A stretch of DNA of 23,310 nt from a virus. Shown here piece after piece: positions 1 through 7,769 of the stretch. Location of the stretch: positions 1 through 23,310 of IMG/VR virus record IMGVR_UViG_3300017989_000452; one strand, written 5' to 3'. Position 1 is the stretch's first letter. The number at the start of each line of letters is the position of its first letter. The notes beneath the pieces are model-generated. The model was not told the DNA's origin. It made no database searches and saw nothing but the letters and a program-made list of their open reading frames with translations. The position numbers were made by a program, and so were the translations under genes.

Positions 1-2
1 AA

Positions 3-929
3 ATGAGAGAAAGCCAAACTCCCGAAGATTTGACAAGTGTATTTATAAAACCAAGTAACCGAGAACGACTAAACAAGGCAATGGGGTATGAAAGCAAGGC
101 TCGTGATCTTGTTGATCGCCTAGTAGTAGAAAATATTGCTAAAAAACCCAAAGAACTGGCAAAAGAAATAGCTGCTGAGAATAAAAAATATATGAGTAGT
201 AAAGCTAATCGTGCTTTAGAAGAGTTGATGGAATACGGTGATAGTTTAACCAGTCCTGGCCAACAAGCAATAGCACGAGGAAATGTCCTTCAAGATCTCC
301 AAAGGTCTTTTGATGTTGGGATGCGACCTGATTATACACTAAAATTGATGCAGAACAAAACTGGCTATAAGCTTGTTAAAGATACGCTAAATAGATCACC
401 GAAAGGCAAAAAAGCTTGGCAATATCTTCAAAGACAATCTGTTTCTGATATTATCAATTCCACATTAGACGCTAACAAAGTTATTGATTTTACAAAAGCA
501 AAAGATATTATTTCAGACCCACACGTTAAAACTATGATAAAAGATGCTCTTGGTGCTGACGGTTTACAGTTTTTTGAACAGCTACAGACCTATGGCAAAA
601 ACATGGCCGATAATATTAAGAAATTTGCAATGCGAGATAAGCCATTATTTGAACGAGTTAAAGAACAGTATCTAGATAAAGGACTCAAATATTTACTTTA
701 TGGATTAACTGGTTATACAGGTGGAACAAGTTTAATTCCAATAATGGGAGTTGAACTTGGGAGAATGGCAAGACGCAGAAAACTGTTTGATATATTAGCC
801 GAGAAAACATCTATGAAGTTAATTGAAAAATTGGGAAGGCCAAACTTAGCTCCAAAACAGACTGAAGATCTAATAAAAAAATTAGCAATGATATATGGAA
901 CTCAAAAGAGTGAGGAATCAGAAGTCTAA
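3..929 (+). CDS. C-terminal part of a large helical phage virion/internal protein (probable)
   Basis: A 308-residue reading frame opens two bases into the window, so the true start probably lies upstream and this may be only the end of a longer protein. It is almost entirely charged, predicted-helical sequence with no signal peptide. Near residues 230-255 there is a glycine-rich hydrophobic stretch (LLYGLTGYTGG, then LIPIMG) followed by an arginine cluster (ARRRK), and the end reads like a short helical hairpin (GRPNLAPKQTEDL). Large phage internal or DNA-ejection proteins located just before tail-fibre genes often end in this style, and the position supports that, but no catalytic motif is visible. 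The function is inferred from composition and context only. Confidence 0.5.
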   Translation: MRESQTPEDLTSVFIKPSNRERLNKAMGYESKARDLVDRLVVENIAKKPKELAKEIAAENKKYMSSKANRALEELMEYGDSLTSPGQQAIARGNVLQDLQRSFDVGMRPDYTLKLMQNKTGYKLVKDTLNRSPKGKKAWQYLQRQSVSDIINSTLDANKVIDFTKAKDIISDPHVKTMIKDALGADGLQFFEQLQTYGKNMADNIKKFAMRDKPLFERVKEQYLDKGLKYLLYGLTGYTGGTSLIPIMGVELGRMARRRKLFDILAEKTSMKLIEKLGRPNLAPKQTEDLIKKLAMIYGTQKSEESEV

Positions 930-976
930 CACGCCCGACAAAACCATAATAATACCAAATGTTAAAAAGAACATAT

Positions 977-1114
977 TTACCTATGAAATTTTTCTAAATA
1001 ATACAGCACCGCCTGCAACATAAGCTTAGACATTGTCATGCTGCGTCCAAATGCAGCTAGCTTGATCTGCTGATGAATTTCCGGTGCAACTTCTATAACT
1101 ATTCTCTTTTTCAA
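977..1114 (-). CDS. Ribbon-helix-helix (CopG/Arc-type) DNA-binding protein
   Basis: The 45-residue product starting at TTG 1114 has the ribbon-helix-helix layout: a short basic beta strand (KKRIVIEVAP), helix A (EIHQQIKLAAFGRS), a turn, and helix B (MSKLMLQAVLYYLEKF). The length matches CopG-type repressors. The start is uncertain. The frame is open to ATG 1201, but that ATG lies before a strong ribosome site, so it is unlikely. TTG 1177 sits 5 bases after GGAGG and would give 66 residues; TTG 1114 sits 5 bases after a second CAGGAGG and matches the domain edge. It lies alone, leftward, among rightward virion genes, so it is probably a local regulator. A TGTACA pair lies just upstream and could be its own operator. 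Confidence 0.62.
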   Translation of the reverse strand: MKKRIVIEVAPEIHQQIKLAAFGRSMTMSKLMLQAVLYYLEKFHR

Positions 1115-1175
1115 AAGTGCCTCCTGTTCTGGGAGGCACGCTATGTTCCCGCACCTTATGGTAGCTGTAATCCAC
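1026..1175 (-). CDS. Possible 49-residue leader reading frame before the RHH gene (alternative)
   Basis: A GTG codon at 1175 lies 7 bases after the strong AAAGGAGG site and opens a 49-codon frame that overlaps the ribbon-helix-helix gene in another frame. Its product has no recognisable domain. It is listed because the upstream ribosome site is too good to be idle: either this frame or the in-frame TTG 1177 should be translated, and that would affect the hairpin masking the second ribosome site. It may well be a chance frame. Confidence 0.2.
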   Translation of the reverse strand: MDYSYHKVREHSVPPRTGGTFEKENSYRSCTGNSSADQASCIWTQHDNV

Positions 1176-1187
1176 AATGGTGCCTCC
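1117..1187 (-). promoter_or_regulatory. Three-element leader with two alternative Shine-Dalgarno pairings
   Basis: Read leftward, GGAGGCAC occurs twice (1187-1180 and 1124-1117), each as part of a ribosome binding site. Between them lies the exact complement GTGCCTCC (1139-1132). The middle element can pair over 8 bases with either copy. The hairpin with the second copy has a 7-base loop and is followed by TTTTG; pairing with the first copy would leave the second free. This layout suggests translation of the downstream ribbon-helix-helix gene is masked unless the upstream region is translated. The pairing is seen in the sequence; the switching is inferred. Confidence 0.45.
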
Positions 1188-1194
1188 TTTCCTG

Positions 1195-1208
1195 TGTACA
1201 TTTGTACA
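1195..1208. promoter_or_regulatory. TGTACA-TT-TGTACA operator-like site
   Basis: Two copies of the self-complementary hexamer TGTACA are separated by two bases, immediately upstream of the ribosome site of the ribbon-helix-helix gene. Ribbon-helix-helix repressors usually bind short tandem palindromes close to their own start, so autoregulation is plausible. No binding protein can be proven from sequence. Confidence 0.4.
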
Positions 1209-1287
1209 TTATTTTCGCATTTCTTGCAATTAAAATAATTATTTTATACGCAACAGGTTAACACGCAACCACAACCATGAGGACACG

Positions 1288-3588
1288 ATGGCTAGAATAA
1301 GAAATGGCTATGGTATTGGATCTCCTCTACAGGATATTTTTCCAGTACCAGTAATAGCCTCTAGAGCACCAACAAGCTCTGACAAAAATTATGAAGACGG
1401 TCAAGTTTGGATCTATCAAGCAACAAATCAAGTTTGGATCAAAATCAAAACATCTTCTGGATCAGCGACATGGAGTTTAGCAGGCCCAGGAGCTTCCGAC
1501 GTTGACACATTAACCGGAGACGGTGGAGGCGCAATCTCTCCCGCAGCCGGAAACATAACTCTTGCTGGTGGTACAAATATCACAACAGCAGGTGCTGGGT
1601 CAACAATTACATTTAACTTGGATGCTGCTATTACGTTGGCAACATCTGTGACTTCACCAATATACACTACTGGTGCTGCTGCGGATATGAACATTAATTC
1701 TGCTGCTGGTCAAGATATCATTATGCAGATGGGAGACGCTGCTGCTGCTAACAAGATCTCGTTTGAAGATAATGCAAGCGCAGAAGTTGCTTCTCTAGAT
1801 TCTAATGGAACTCTTACCGTTGTAAATATGGATGGTATCATTGGTGCTACCACACCTGCTGCCGGAACATTTACAACTGCTACAGCAAATACATCTGTAA
1901 CATCACCCCTGTATCTAGTTGGTGCTGGTGCTGACATGGCAATCCGCGCAGCTACAGGCCAAGATATTATAATGAAGATGGGTGATAATGCTGCTGCCAA
2001 CAAAATATCATTTACAGATTCAGATGATGCCGAAGTCGCATCTATCGACTCTAACGGTGCTTTGACATTTGTTGGTTTGACCTTCACTGGGCTTTTAACA
2101 GCTAGTGCTAGTGCTACCATCGAGACCGCGGGTGCAACACTATCTTTGGGAGCAGATAACTCAGCAGATGCAGTTATCTTAGGAGGGGGAACTTCCGCTC
2201 GTGCAATAACTATCGGCCAAGATGCTGCTGCTCATACAGTTGCAATTGGTCAAGCTGCTGCTGGTGCTATCACAATAGATACCGCTGCTGGCGTTTCTAT
2301 TGACTCGGCTACAGCTTCAAACTTCACCGTTACTGGTGCTGCTGATCTTACATTAAATTCTAGTGCCGGATCAGTTGACATTGCAGGTGGAAAAGCTGCT
2401 GCTGACGCTGTAACAATACAAGCTGCTGCTGGTGGTGTAGACATTGATGGTGCCCTACAAGTTAATATCGCATCTTCACAAGCTGCTGCTGACGCAATCA
2501 GAATAGATGCAAGTAATGCTGCCGGTGGTATTGATATTGATGATGGCGGTGGAGGAATAACAGTTGATTCTGCTGCTGGTATCTCATTAGATGCTGCTGC
2601 TGCTTCTAACTTCTCTGTAAGCGGTGCGGGTATAGATCTTACGCTTGCTAGTGCTGCCGGACGTGTAGTCGTAAACGGCGAAGAGGCTGCTGCAAACGCA
2701 ATCACATTATTATCTGCTGCTGGTGGATTGGATGTCGATGTCGCGCTTCAAATGAATCTAACTTCAAGCCAAGCTGCTGCTGATGCGGTAAGAATATTTG
2801 CCTCTAATGCAGGCGGTGGTATCGACATAGATGCTGGTACTACAGGCATAGCAATAGATTCTACTGGTGCCGTGTCTTTACAAGGTGCTGCTGCTTCAGA
2901 CTTCAGCGTATCAGGTGCTGGAATCGATTTAACGCTTGCTTCTGCTGCTGGTAGAGTTGTTATCAATGGCGAAGAAGCTGCTGCCGATGCTGTTCGCGTC
3001 TTATCTGCTGCCGGCGGACTTGACGTTGACGTTGCATTGCAGATGAATCTTGTATCTTCACAAGCTGCTGCTGACGCTATTGTTATCAATGCAAGTGCTG
3101 GTGGTGTGGATATCACTGCTGCTAGCAATGATCTTGATATTGCTGCTTCAACAGCAAGCGTCAATATTACAGGTGCAGAAGCCGTTGCAGATGCAGTTGT
3201 TATTACAGCAAGTAATGCTGCTGGTGGTGTGCAAATTGTTGCAGGTACTGGTGCTCTAGACATTCAGACAGGACAAATTCTTAATGTTGTTAATAAAGCC
3301 AATGCTGACACCCCATATGCAGCTCTTGGAACTGACTATGTAATTGCTTGCGATACTGGTGCGGGTGTTTTGCAGGTAACATTACCAGCAGCTCCAGAAA
3401 CAGGACGTAAATATATCGTATTTGACGAAGGAGGTGCAGCAGGTGCAAGCAATATCACAATCAGCGGAAACGGCAAAAACATTGCTTCTGCTGGAGCTGT
3501 TGCTGCTACGGCTGTTATTAACTCTAACTACGGAACAATGACTCTAGTATACACAGGAACAATATGGAACGCGATGGATGTCGCATAG
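1288..3588 (+). CDS. Repeat-rich phage tail fibre/adhesin-like protein
   Basis: This 766-residue protein starts after a GAGGACA ribosome site. Residues about 25-70 form an N-terminal module (SRAPTSSDKNYEDGQVW, then SATWSLAGPG) of a type seen in phage fibre proteins. The body is a string of Ala/Gly/Asp/Ile-rich repeats likely to fold as stacked beta structure. Two 83-residue copies begin with SVTSP (DNA 1645 and 1894). Three 96-97-residue copies begin at DNA 2323, 2611 and 2902, with conserved GRVV-NGEEAA and LDVDVALQMNL segments. A non-repeated C-terminal domain (about 670-766) follows and may be the tip. There are no cysteine clusters or enzyme motifs. It heads the fibre gene block and most likely forms a trimeric or fibrous surface structure for host attachment. 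Confidence 0.72.
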   Translation: MARIRNGYGIGSPLQDIFPVPVIASRAPTSSDKNYEDGQVWIYQATNQVWIKIKTSSGSATWSLAGPGASDVDTLTGDGGGAISPAAGNITLAGGTNITTAGAGSTITFNLDAAITLATSVTSPIYTTGAAADMNINSAAGQDIIMQMGDAAAANKISFEDNASAEVASLDSNGTLTVVNMDGIIGATTPAAGTFTTATANTSVTSPLYLVGAGADMAIRAATGQDIIMKMGDNAAANKISFTDSDDAEVASIDSNGALTFVGLTFTGLLTASASATIETAGATLSLGADNSADAVILGGGTSARAITIGQDAAAHTVAIGQAAAGAITIDTAAGVSIDSATASNFTVTGAADLTLNSSAGSVDIAGGKAAADAVTIQAAAGGVDIDGALQVNIASSQAAADAIRIDASNAAGGIDIDDGGGGITVDSAAGISLDAAAASNFSVSGAGIDLTLASAAGRVVVNGEEAAANAITLLSAAGGLDVDVALQMNLTSSQAAADAVRIFASNAGGGIDIDAGTTGIAIDSTGAVSLQGAAASDFSVSGAGIDLTLASAAGRVVINGEEAAADAVRVLSAAGGLDVDVALQMNLVSSQAAADAIVINASAGGVDITAASNDLDIAASTASVNITGAEAVADAVVITASNAAGGVQIVAGTGALDIQTGQILNVVNKANADTPYAALGTDYVIACDTGAGVLQVTLPAAPETGRKYIVFDEGGAAGASNITISGNGKNIASAGAVAATAVINSNYGTMTLVYTGTIWNAMDVA
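1645..2140 (+). repeat. Two 83-codon repeats inside the 766-aa fibre gene
   Basis: The SVTSP unit begins at 1645 and again at 1894, exactly 249 bases apart. Both copies carry GQDIIM-MGD, AANKISF and EVAS-DSNG segments. The spacing is a whole number of codons, so the units look like in-frame duplications. Confidence 0.75.
2323..3190 (+). repeat. Three 96-97-codon repeats inside the 766-aa fibre gene
   Basis: Units begin at 2323, 2611 and 2902 (288 and 291 bases apart). The second and third are nearly identical as protein (FSVSGAGIDLTLASAAGRVV in both) while their DNA differs at many third codon positions. The first unit is more diverged in protein (FTVTGAADLTL). Confidence 0.78.
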
Positions 3589-3597
3589 GAGTAAAAA

Positions 3598-3810
3598 ATG
3601 CAAGGAAAGAACGTAATTGCCTTTGAATATAAAAAAGGGGAGCGAATCTACACATTTTCAATGGAAACCGGATCGCCCCTTGGTGAGGCATACGAGGCTT
3701 CAGCGGAGTTTATGGCACACATGGTAAATCTTATCAATGAACATCTTGCTAAGAGTATGCCCAAAGAACCAGAACCCGAAAAAGCCGAAGACTCTCCAAA
3801 AGAAGAATAA
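3598..3810 (+). CDS. Small acidic-tailed protein of the fibre block
   Basis: The 70-residue product starts 8 bases after GGAG, directly after the fibre gene. Residues 1-55 look like a small alpha/beta fold (NVIAFEYKKGERIYTFS, then a helix AYEASAEFMAHMVNLINEHL). The last 16 residues are rich in Pro, Glu and Lys and probably disordered. It is not recognised as a named family. A small partner gene inside a fibre block may be a chaperone or adaptor, but nothing in the sequence proves that. Confidence 0.6.
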   Translation: MQGKNVIAFEYKKGERIYTFSMETGSPLGEAYEASAEFMAHMVNLINEHLAKSMPKEPEPEKAEDSPKEE

Positions 3811-3834
3811 GGAAAGGGTTAACTTTTTCCATTA

Positions 3835-3872
3835 GGTCCGTTGGTATTGCCGTACCTACGGGCCGCCTTTTT
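3835..3872 (+). terminator. Rho-independent-type terminator inside the fibre block
   Basis: GGTCCGTTGGTA (3835-3846) can pair with TACCTACGGGCC (3853-3864), giving 11 pairs including one G-T and a single mismatch, around a 6-base loop. A run of five T follows at 3868-3872. A second, weaker dyad (GGAAAGG/TTTTTCC) lies just before it. It would limit read-through from the 766-aa fibre gene into the next genes. Confidence 0.65.
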
Positions 3873-3894
3873 ACACGCAACACTAGAGGACATA

Positions 3895-4194
3895 ATGGCT
3901 AGAGCAAATGAAAACCGCCCATTCAAGTTTGGTGCTATGGATAGGCGAGAATTTATCGTGCATGATGGTGAAGTCACGATCAGAGCACAGAACGATGCCA
4001 GTGGCAATGTCATATATCTTGGCATGGCTAAAGTTGGCACATCTACCAGTGAAGCTAAATGGCAAATCGCATATCACACCTGGGACGGAAATAACGCACT
4101 ATTGACTAAAACATGGCCTCAAGATTCATTTGGAAATCCATCTTCAGAATATGAATTTGTGTGGGACAACAGAGCCTCCCTCGTCTACGCATAG
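3895..4194 (+). CDS. Phage structural-type small protein
   Basis: The 99-residue product starts at ATG 3895, 2-8 bases after AGAGGACA; a longer reading from 3841 would run across the terminator hairpin and is rejected. The protein is predicted mostly beta (REFIVHDGEVTIRAQND, NVIYLGMAKVG, WQIAYHTWDG) with a C-terminal YEFVWDNRASLVYA strand pair. It has the look of a small fibre-associated or neck/tail accessory protein, and it lies between two fibre genes. No specific role can be assigned. Confidence 0.6.
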   Translation: MARANENRPFKFGAMDRREFIVHDGEVTIRAQNDASGNVIYLGMAKVGTSTSEAKWQIAYHTWDGNNALLTKTWPQDSFGNPSSEYEFVWDNRASLVYA

Positions 4195-4204
4195 GAGGTA
4201 GGTT

Positions 4205-4951
4205 ATGCCATTAAAAATTAATCCAATTAATGGAAATTTAGATCTCGTTTTGTCTCCTGGCGGTGGCACTGTCACAACAAGTTTTGCCACAGATTCAGGA
4301 ACAGCAACTCCAACAGCAGGCGGTGTTATTACATTTACAGGCGTTGGCATGGCCTTCTCTGGTTCTGGCAACACTGTAACCTGCACGCTTGATACACCTG
4401 TCACAGTGGCAAATGGTGGCACAGGAGCTTCCACACTAACAGATGGGGGCATATTGCTGGGAAGTGGCACGTCTGGAATTACTGCTACAGCACAGCCAAC
4501 AAACGGTCAATTGTTAATCGGTTCCACGGGGAACGACCCTGTTTTGGCAACACTTACCGCAGGAGCGGGCATAAATATTGTAAACGCTGCTGGTGCTATC
4601 ACTATTACAAATACCGCAGGAGCATTCGTTTGGAATGAAATTACATTAACTTCGGCTTCCATGAGTGCTGAGAATGGATATATTGCCAATAACGCAGCTC
4701 TGGTAACGCTCACGCTGCCTGCAACGGCTTCTGTTGGCGAGAAGATAGAAGTCCTTGGTAAAGGTGCGGGAGGCTGGAAAGTGGCTCAAAACGCAGGACA
4801 GACAATACATTTCATAGATACAGACACAACAACTGGTGCTGGTGGTTCTTTAAGCAGCACAAAGCAATATGACTGCATAGAGCTTACTTGTATTACAGCA
4901 AATACCGACTGGGTTGTTAGCGACTCAGAAGGCAACATAACAATCGTATAG
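4205..4951 (+). CDS. Tail fibre-type protein with GGTGAS module and beta tip domain
   Basis: The 248-residue product starts after AGGAGG. Residues 1-8 (MPLKINPI) form a short leader, then low-complexity Gly/Thr/Ser-rich sequence leads to the module VANGGTGASTLTDGGILLGS with GQLLIGSTGNDPVLATLTAG, which is common in environmental phage fibres. From about residue 140 a C-terminal beta domain follows (FVWNEITL, LVTLTLPATASVGEKIEVLGKG, and a final WVVSDSEGNITIV strand). The next gene carries a related copy of the central module. Its likely role is a fibre or spike component that contacts the host surface. Confidence 0.7.
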   Translation: MPLKINPINGNLDLVLSPGGGTVTTSFATDSGTATPTAGGVITFTGVGMAFSGSGNTVTCTLDTPVTVANGGTGASTLTDGGILLGSGTSGITATAQPTNGQLLIGSTGNDPVLATLTAGAGINIVNAAGAITITNTAGAFVWNEITLTSASMSAENGYIANNAALVTLTLPATASVGEKIEVLGKGAGGWKVAQNAGQTIHFIDTDTTTGAGGSLSSTKQYDCIELTCITANTDWVVSDSEGNITIV

Positions 4952-4959
4952 GGGGCAAT

Positions 4960-7275
4960 ATGACAACACAAAATGCAATCAATCTCCAAGATGTTGGTAT
5001 TGCCACTTATGACGGTGTGGGCAATTTCGCATCTAGAGTTATCGTTAGTGGAGACGGTCTATATATTATAAATGGTGATGGCGTTGTTGGCAATCCAACA
5101 TTATCAAGTGCTGCCATTCCGGTGGGTTTTGAAGATCCATCTAATGATGCACAGATATCTTTTGTCAATGGCACAAGAACATTAACCGTATCTCCACAGG
5201 TATCAGCTTATTCTTATTGGTCTGACGGAGCAAGATATACCAAGAATGGCTCAGAAAGCATTGTTATAACAAACACAGAAGGTTTGCACTACGTTTATTT
5301 TGATGGAGCGACATTAACAAGCACAACAACATTTTCAACAGATATAATCACAAAATATGCAATCGTGGCGATTATCTATTGGGATGCGACTAACAGCAAA
5401 CAACTCTATCTTGGCCAAGAACATCTACATACTCGCGAGATGAGTGGTTTAACGCATGCGAGTCTACATCAAACCAGGGGCTTCGCATTAGATACAGGCG
5501 GGGCGTTGACAGACTTTGTTACAGATGCATCCGGAGCCCTTGCTTCTCATGCACAATTTGGTAATGAAGCAACAATCGCTTGGGATGAGGACGCACGATT
5601 CTCATACAGTGCTAGAACAAGCACAGCAAACATCGCTGTATATTATCGCAGTGGTGCAGATGCCAGCAACATTTGGCGTATAGATGAGTCCGCTTCATTT
5701 GGCGTGCTTACAACTGGAACAGGTAGAGCTGCTTACAACCAAAACAATGCAGGCACATGGCAACAAACAGAGGTCACGAATAACCAATTCGTTCTAGCGC
5801 ACGTCTTTGTTATGAATGATTCTGATAGAGAATTTGGTGTCGTGCAAGGCCAAGCTGATTATGCAACCCTAACTGCTGCAAGAGACGGTGCTGAAACAGA
5901 GATTGTTGATATCATTCTAGAAGGCTTGCCAACTGCTGAATTCAAGTTTCTCGGAACAATCATATATCAAACATCAAATAGTTATGGAAATGCAGTAAAG
6001 TCTAGAACTAGAACGGTTAACGTTGCTGGCGATGATTATATAGATTTACGAGACTTTGGTGTTACAAGAGGTGGTGTATCGTCCAGCTTGACGGATCACG
6101 GTGCTTTGACTGGACTTGGTGACGATGACCATACACAATATCTTCTAGCTGATGGATCTAGAGCACTTGCAGGTGCATGGGATATGGGATCACAAGCAAC
6201 CACAAATGTTAACATAACATCTGGCTCTATAAGCGGTATCACTGATTTAGCAGTTGCAGATGGTGGAACAGGAGCTTCTAATGCAGGCGATGCAAGAACA
6301 AATTTGGGCTTGGTAATTGGCACAAACGTTCAGGCATGGGATGCGCAACTAGATGATATTGCAGCACTTGCGGTAACAGACGGTAATTTTATCGTTGGAA
6401 ATGGGAGCAATTGGGTTGCAGAATCAGGAGCTACAGCACGTACGTCTCTTGGATTGGGAACAATAGCCACACAAGACGCAAACAATGTAACGATTTCCGG
6501 CGGTTCTATCACCGGAATTACTGATCTTGCAGTTGCAGACGGCGGAACAGGAGCCTCAACGTTAACGGATCACGGTGTATTAGTTGGCAGTGGCACTTCA
6601 GCGGTAACGGCTCTTGCAGTCGGAACAAATGGGCAAGTGCTTGTTGGCTCTACAGGAGCAGACCCCGTTTTTGCAACTATTACTTCTACAGATGCATCTA
6701 TTACAATTACTGGCGGTGCAGGAACGCTTGATTTACAAGTTGCAGGCAGTGGAGGCGGAGCGTGGGAATATGTTGGCACATATACGATTAGCGGAGACGC
6801 AAGTATTGATATTGAAGACCTTAGCACAGACTATAGTTACGAAATTACAGTAGATCATTTAGTGCCAGGTGGTGATGGTGACGAGATATATTTCCGAATG
6901 AGTAATGACAACGGAACGTCATTCCAAAGCTCCGGTTATTGGTATTCTGAAGAGCATGTACAAAAAGATGCTCAAGACGATAGTGGATCAAACAACATTG
7001 CGTACATACCACTAAGCCAGAATGACAAGATTGGTACAGGCACAGGCGAAAGATTCTATTGCAGAATCTGGTTATATGATGTTACAAATGCTTCGAACCC
7101 GGCATATATAAGATATGAAACTGCTTATATATCAAACTTACCAGACCCAACATTGATGGAAGGCATGGGAGTTAGCGGAACATCTAACTTTGCATGTGAT
7201 GCAGTGCAGATTTACGGTAATGAGAATAATCTTGGAACTGGAACAATAAGACTATTTAGACAAGTACACAGTTAA
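4960..7275 (+). CDS. Large tail fibre / receptor-binding protein
   Basis: The 771-residue product starts after GGGGG. The N-terminal part (about 1-370) has a beta-rich region beginning NAINLQDVGIATYDG. It contains a His-rich LTHASLHQTRG segment (about 165-175). Around residues 380-400 is the fibre motif LTGLGDDDHTQYLLADGSRA, known from many phage fibre shafts. Two ITDLAVADGGTGAS modules follow (about 430 and 525), the second continuing as in the previous gene (VLVGSTGADPVFATI). The C-terminal region from about 605 (WEYVGTYTISGDASIDIEDL) looks like a beta-sandwich of about 160 residues, a good candidate for sugar or receptor binding. It is the last large gene of the fibre block. Confidence 0.75.
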   Translation: MTTQNAINLQDVGIATYDGVGNFASRVIVSGDGLYIINGDGVVGNPTLSSAAIPVGFEDPSNDAQISFVNGTRTLTVSPQVSAYSYWSDGARYTKNGSESIVITNTEGLHYVYFDGATLTSTTTFSTDIITKYAIVAIIYWDATNSKQLYLGQEHLHTREMSGLTHASLHQTRGFALDTGGALTDFVTDASGALASHAQFGNEATIAWDEDARFSYSARTSTANIAVYYRSGADASNIWRIDESASFGVLTTGTGRAAYNQNNAGTWQQTEVTNNQFVLAHVFVMNDSDREFGVVQGQADYATLTAARDGAETEIVDIILEGLPTAEFKFLGTIIYQTSNSYGNAVKSRTRTVNVAGDDYIDLRDFGVTRGGVSSSLTDHGALTGLGDDDHTQYLLADGSRALAGAWDMGSQATTNVNITSGSISGITDLAVADGGTGASNAGDARTNLGLVIGTNVQAWDAQLDDIAALAVTDGNFIVGNGSNWVAESGATARTSLGLGTIATQDANNVTISGGSITGITDLAVADGGTGASTLTDHGVLVGSGTSAVTALAVGTNGQVLVGSTGADPVFATITSTDASITITGGAGTLDLQVAGSGGGAWEYVGTYTISGDASIDIEDLSTDYSYEITVDHLVPGGDGDEIYFRMSNDNGTSFQSSGYWYSEEHVQKDAQDDSGSNNIAYIPLSQNDKIGTGTGERFYCRIWLYDVTNASNPAYIRYETAYISNLPDPTLMEGMGVSGTSNFACDAVQIYGNENNLGTGTIRLFRQVHS

Positions 7276-7285
7276 TGAGGTTAAT

Positions 7286-7522
7286 ATGAAAAAGATGGTA
7301 ATAAATGCAACTACTGGCGAAGCTAGACATGTTGAATTGTCTCCCGAAGAAGAAGAAGAAGTTCTTTCAAGACGAGAACAAGCACGTATAGATAGAGAGG
7401 CCAGACAAGCACAACAAGCTTTGAAAGAAAAAGAAGATGCGCAGTTCTTTAAAGAGAAAGCACAAGCTTTGGGACTTGAAGAAAATGAGCTTAAAAGGCT
7501 ATTGTCAATCAAGCACAACTAG
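7286..7522 (+). CDS. Small charged coiled-coil protein after the fibre gene
   Basis: The 78-residue product begins 5 bases after GAGGTT. After a short beta-like start (KMVINATTGEARHVEL) it has a Glu run (PEEEEEVLSRREQ) and a long charged helix to the end. Small helical proteins with an N-terminal strand directly after a fibre gene are often fibre-assembly helpers. That role is an inference from position; no family is recognised with certainty. Confidence 0.6.
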   Translation: MKKMVINATTGEARHVELSPEEEEEVLSRREQARIDREARQAQQALKEKEDAQFFKEKAQALGLEENELKRLLSIKHN

Positions 7523-7531
7523 AGGTGTGAT

Positions 7532-7735
7532 ATGAAATGGATTAAAGAACACAAAGAGGTCATTTTGAGAGCAATACTTGTTGTCTTGTTAAGTGCAAGT
7601 CTATTAGGGGCATGCACTTATGTGAATAAGAAGTTGGGGTTACATGATGATAATCTGTTGGAGGAAGCATTCGAAGAGCAGATTGAATCAAACACAGGCA
7701 TTGAGATAGATCTTACGCCTGAATCAAAAGAATAA
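7532..7735 (+). CDS. Small putative membrane lipoprotein
   Basis: The 67-residue product starts 7 bases after AGAGGTG. Residues 1-9 are positively charged, 10-26 are hydrophobic (ILRAILVVLLSASLLGA), and Cys28 follows in LGAC, which fits a lipobox reasonably well. The mature part would be about 40 residues and acidic, with the motif LGLHDDNLLEEAFEE and a TGIEIDLTPES tail. Small phage lipoproteins near the end of the structural block may serve in lysis or superinfection exclusion. No spanin partner is visible beside it, so the role is open. Confidence 0.6.
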   Translation: MKWIKEHKEVILRAILVVLLSASLLGACTYVNKKLGLHDDNLLEEAFEEQIESNTGIEIDLTPESKE

Positions 7736-7739
7736 TACG

Positions 7740-7769
7740 GCGCGTCTGCGGACGCGCTACGCTTTTCTT
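7740..7769 (+). terminator. Terminator at the end of the structural operon
   Basis: A perfect 7-bp stem, GCGCGTC/GACGCGC, with a TGCG loop is followed after a short spacer by TTTTCTT. It lies directly after the last rightward structural gene and faces the end of the leftward operon. The spacer before the T run makes it a moderate rather than an ideal terminator. Confidence 0.55.

Noticed and set aside
1428-3263. Long leftward open frames of 88 to 171 codons across the fibre gene
   Set aside because: They are mirror images of Ala/Gly-rich codons and lack ribosome sites; the rightward frame has clear repeat protein structure.
3841-3894. Upstream extension of the 99-aa gene to 3841
   Set aside because: It would begin within the terminator hairpin, without a ribosome site, while ATG 3895 has a good one.
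1564-4845. Six exact E. coli Chi octamers (GCTGGTGG) on the plus strand at 1564, 2428, 2719, 3097, 3220 and 4838
   Set aside because: All lie in fibre genes where Ala-Gly-Gly or Ala-Gly-Gly-like codons (GCT GGT GG) recur, so they follow from repeat composition. The host is not known to use this Chi sequence.
4205-7275. Diversity-generating retroelement targeting fibre tips
   Set aside because: No reverse transcriptase and no template/variable repeat pair with A-specific differences was found in the window.
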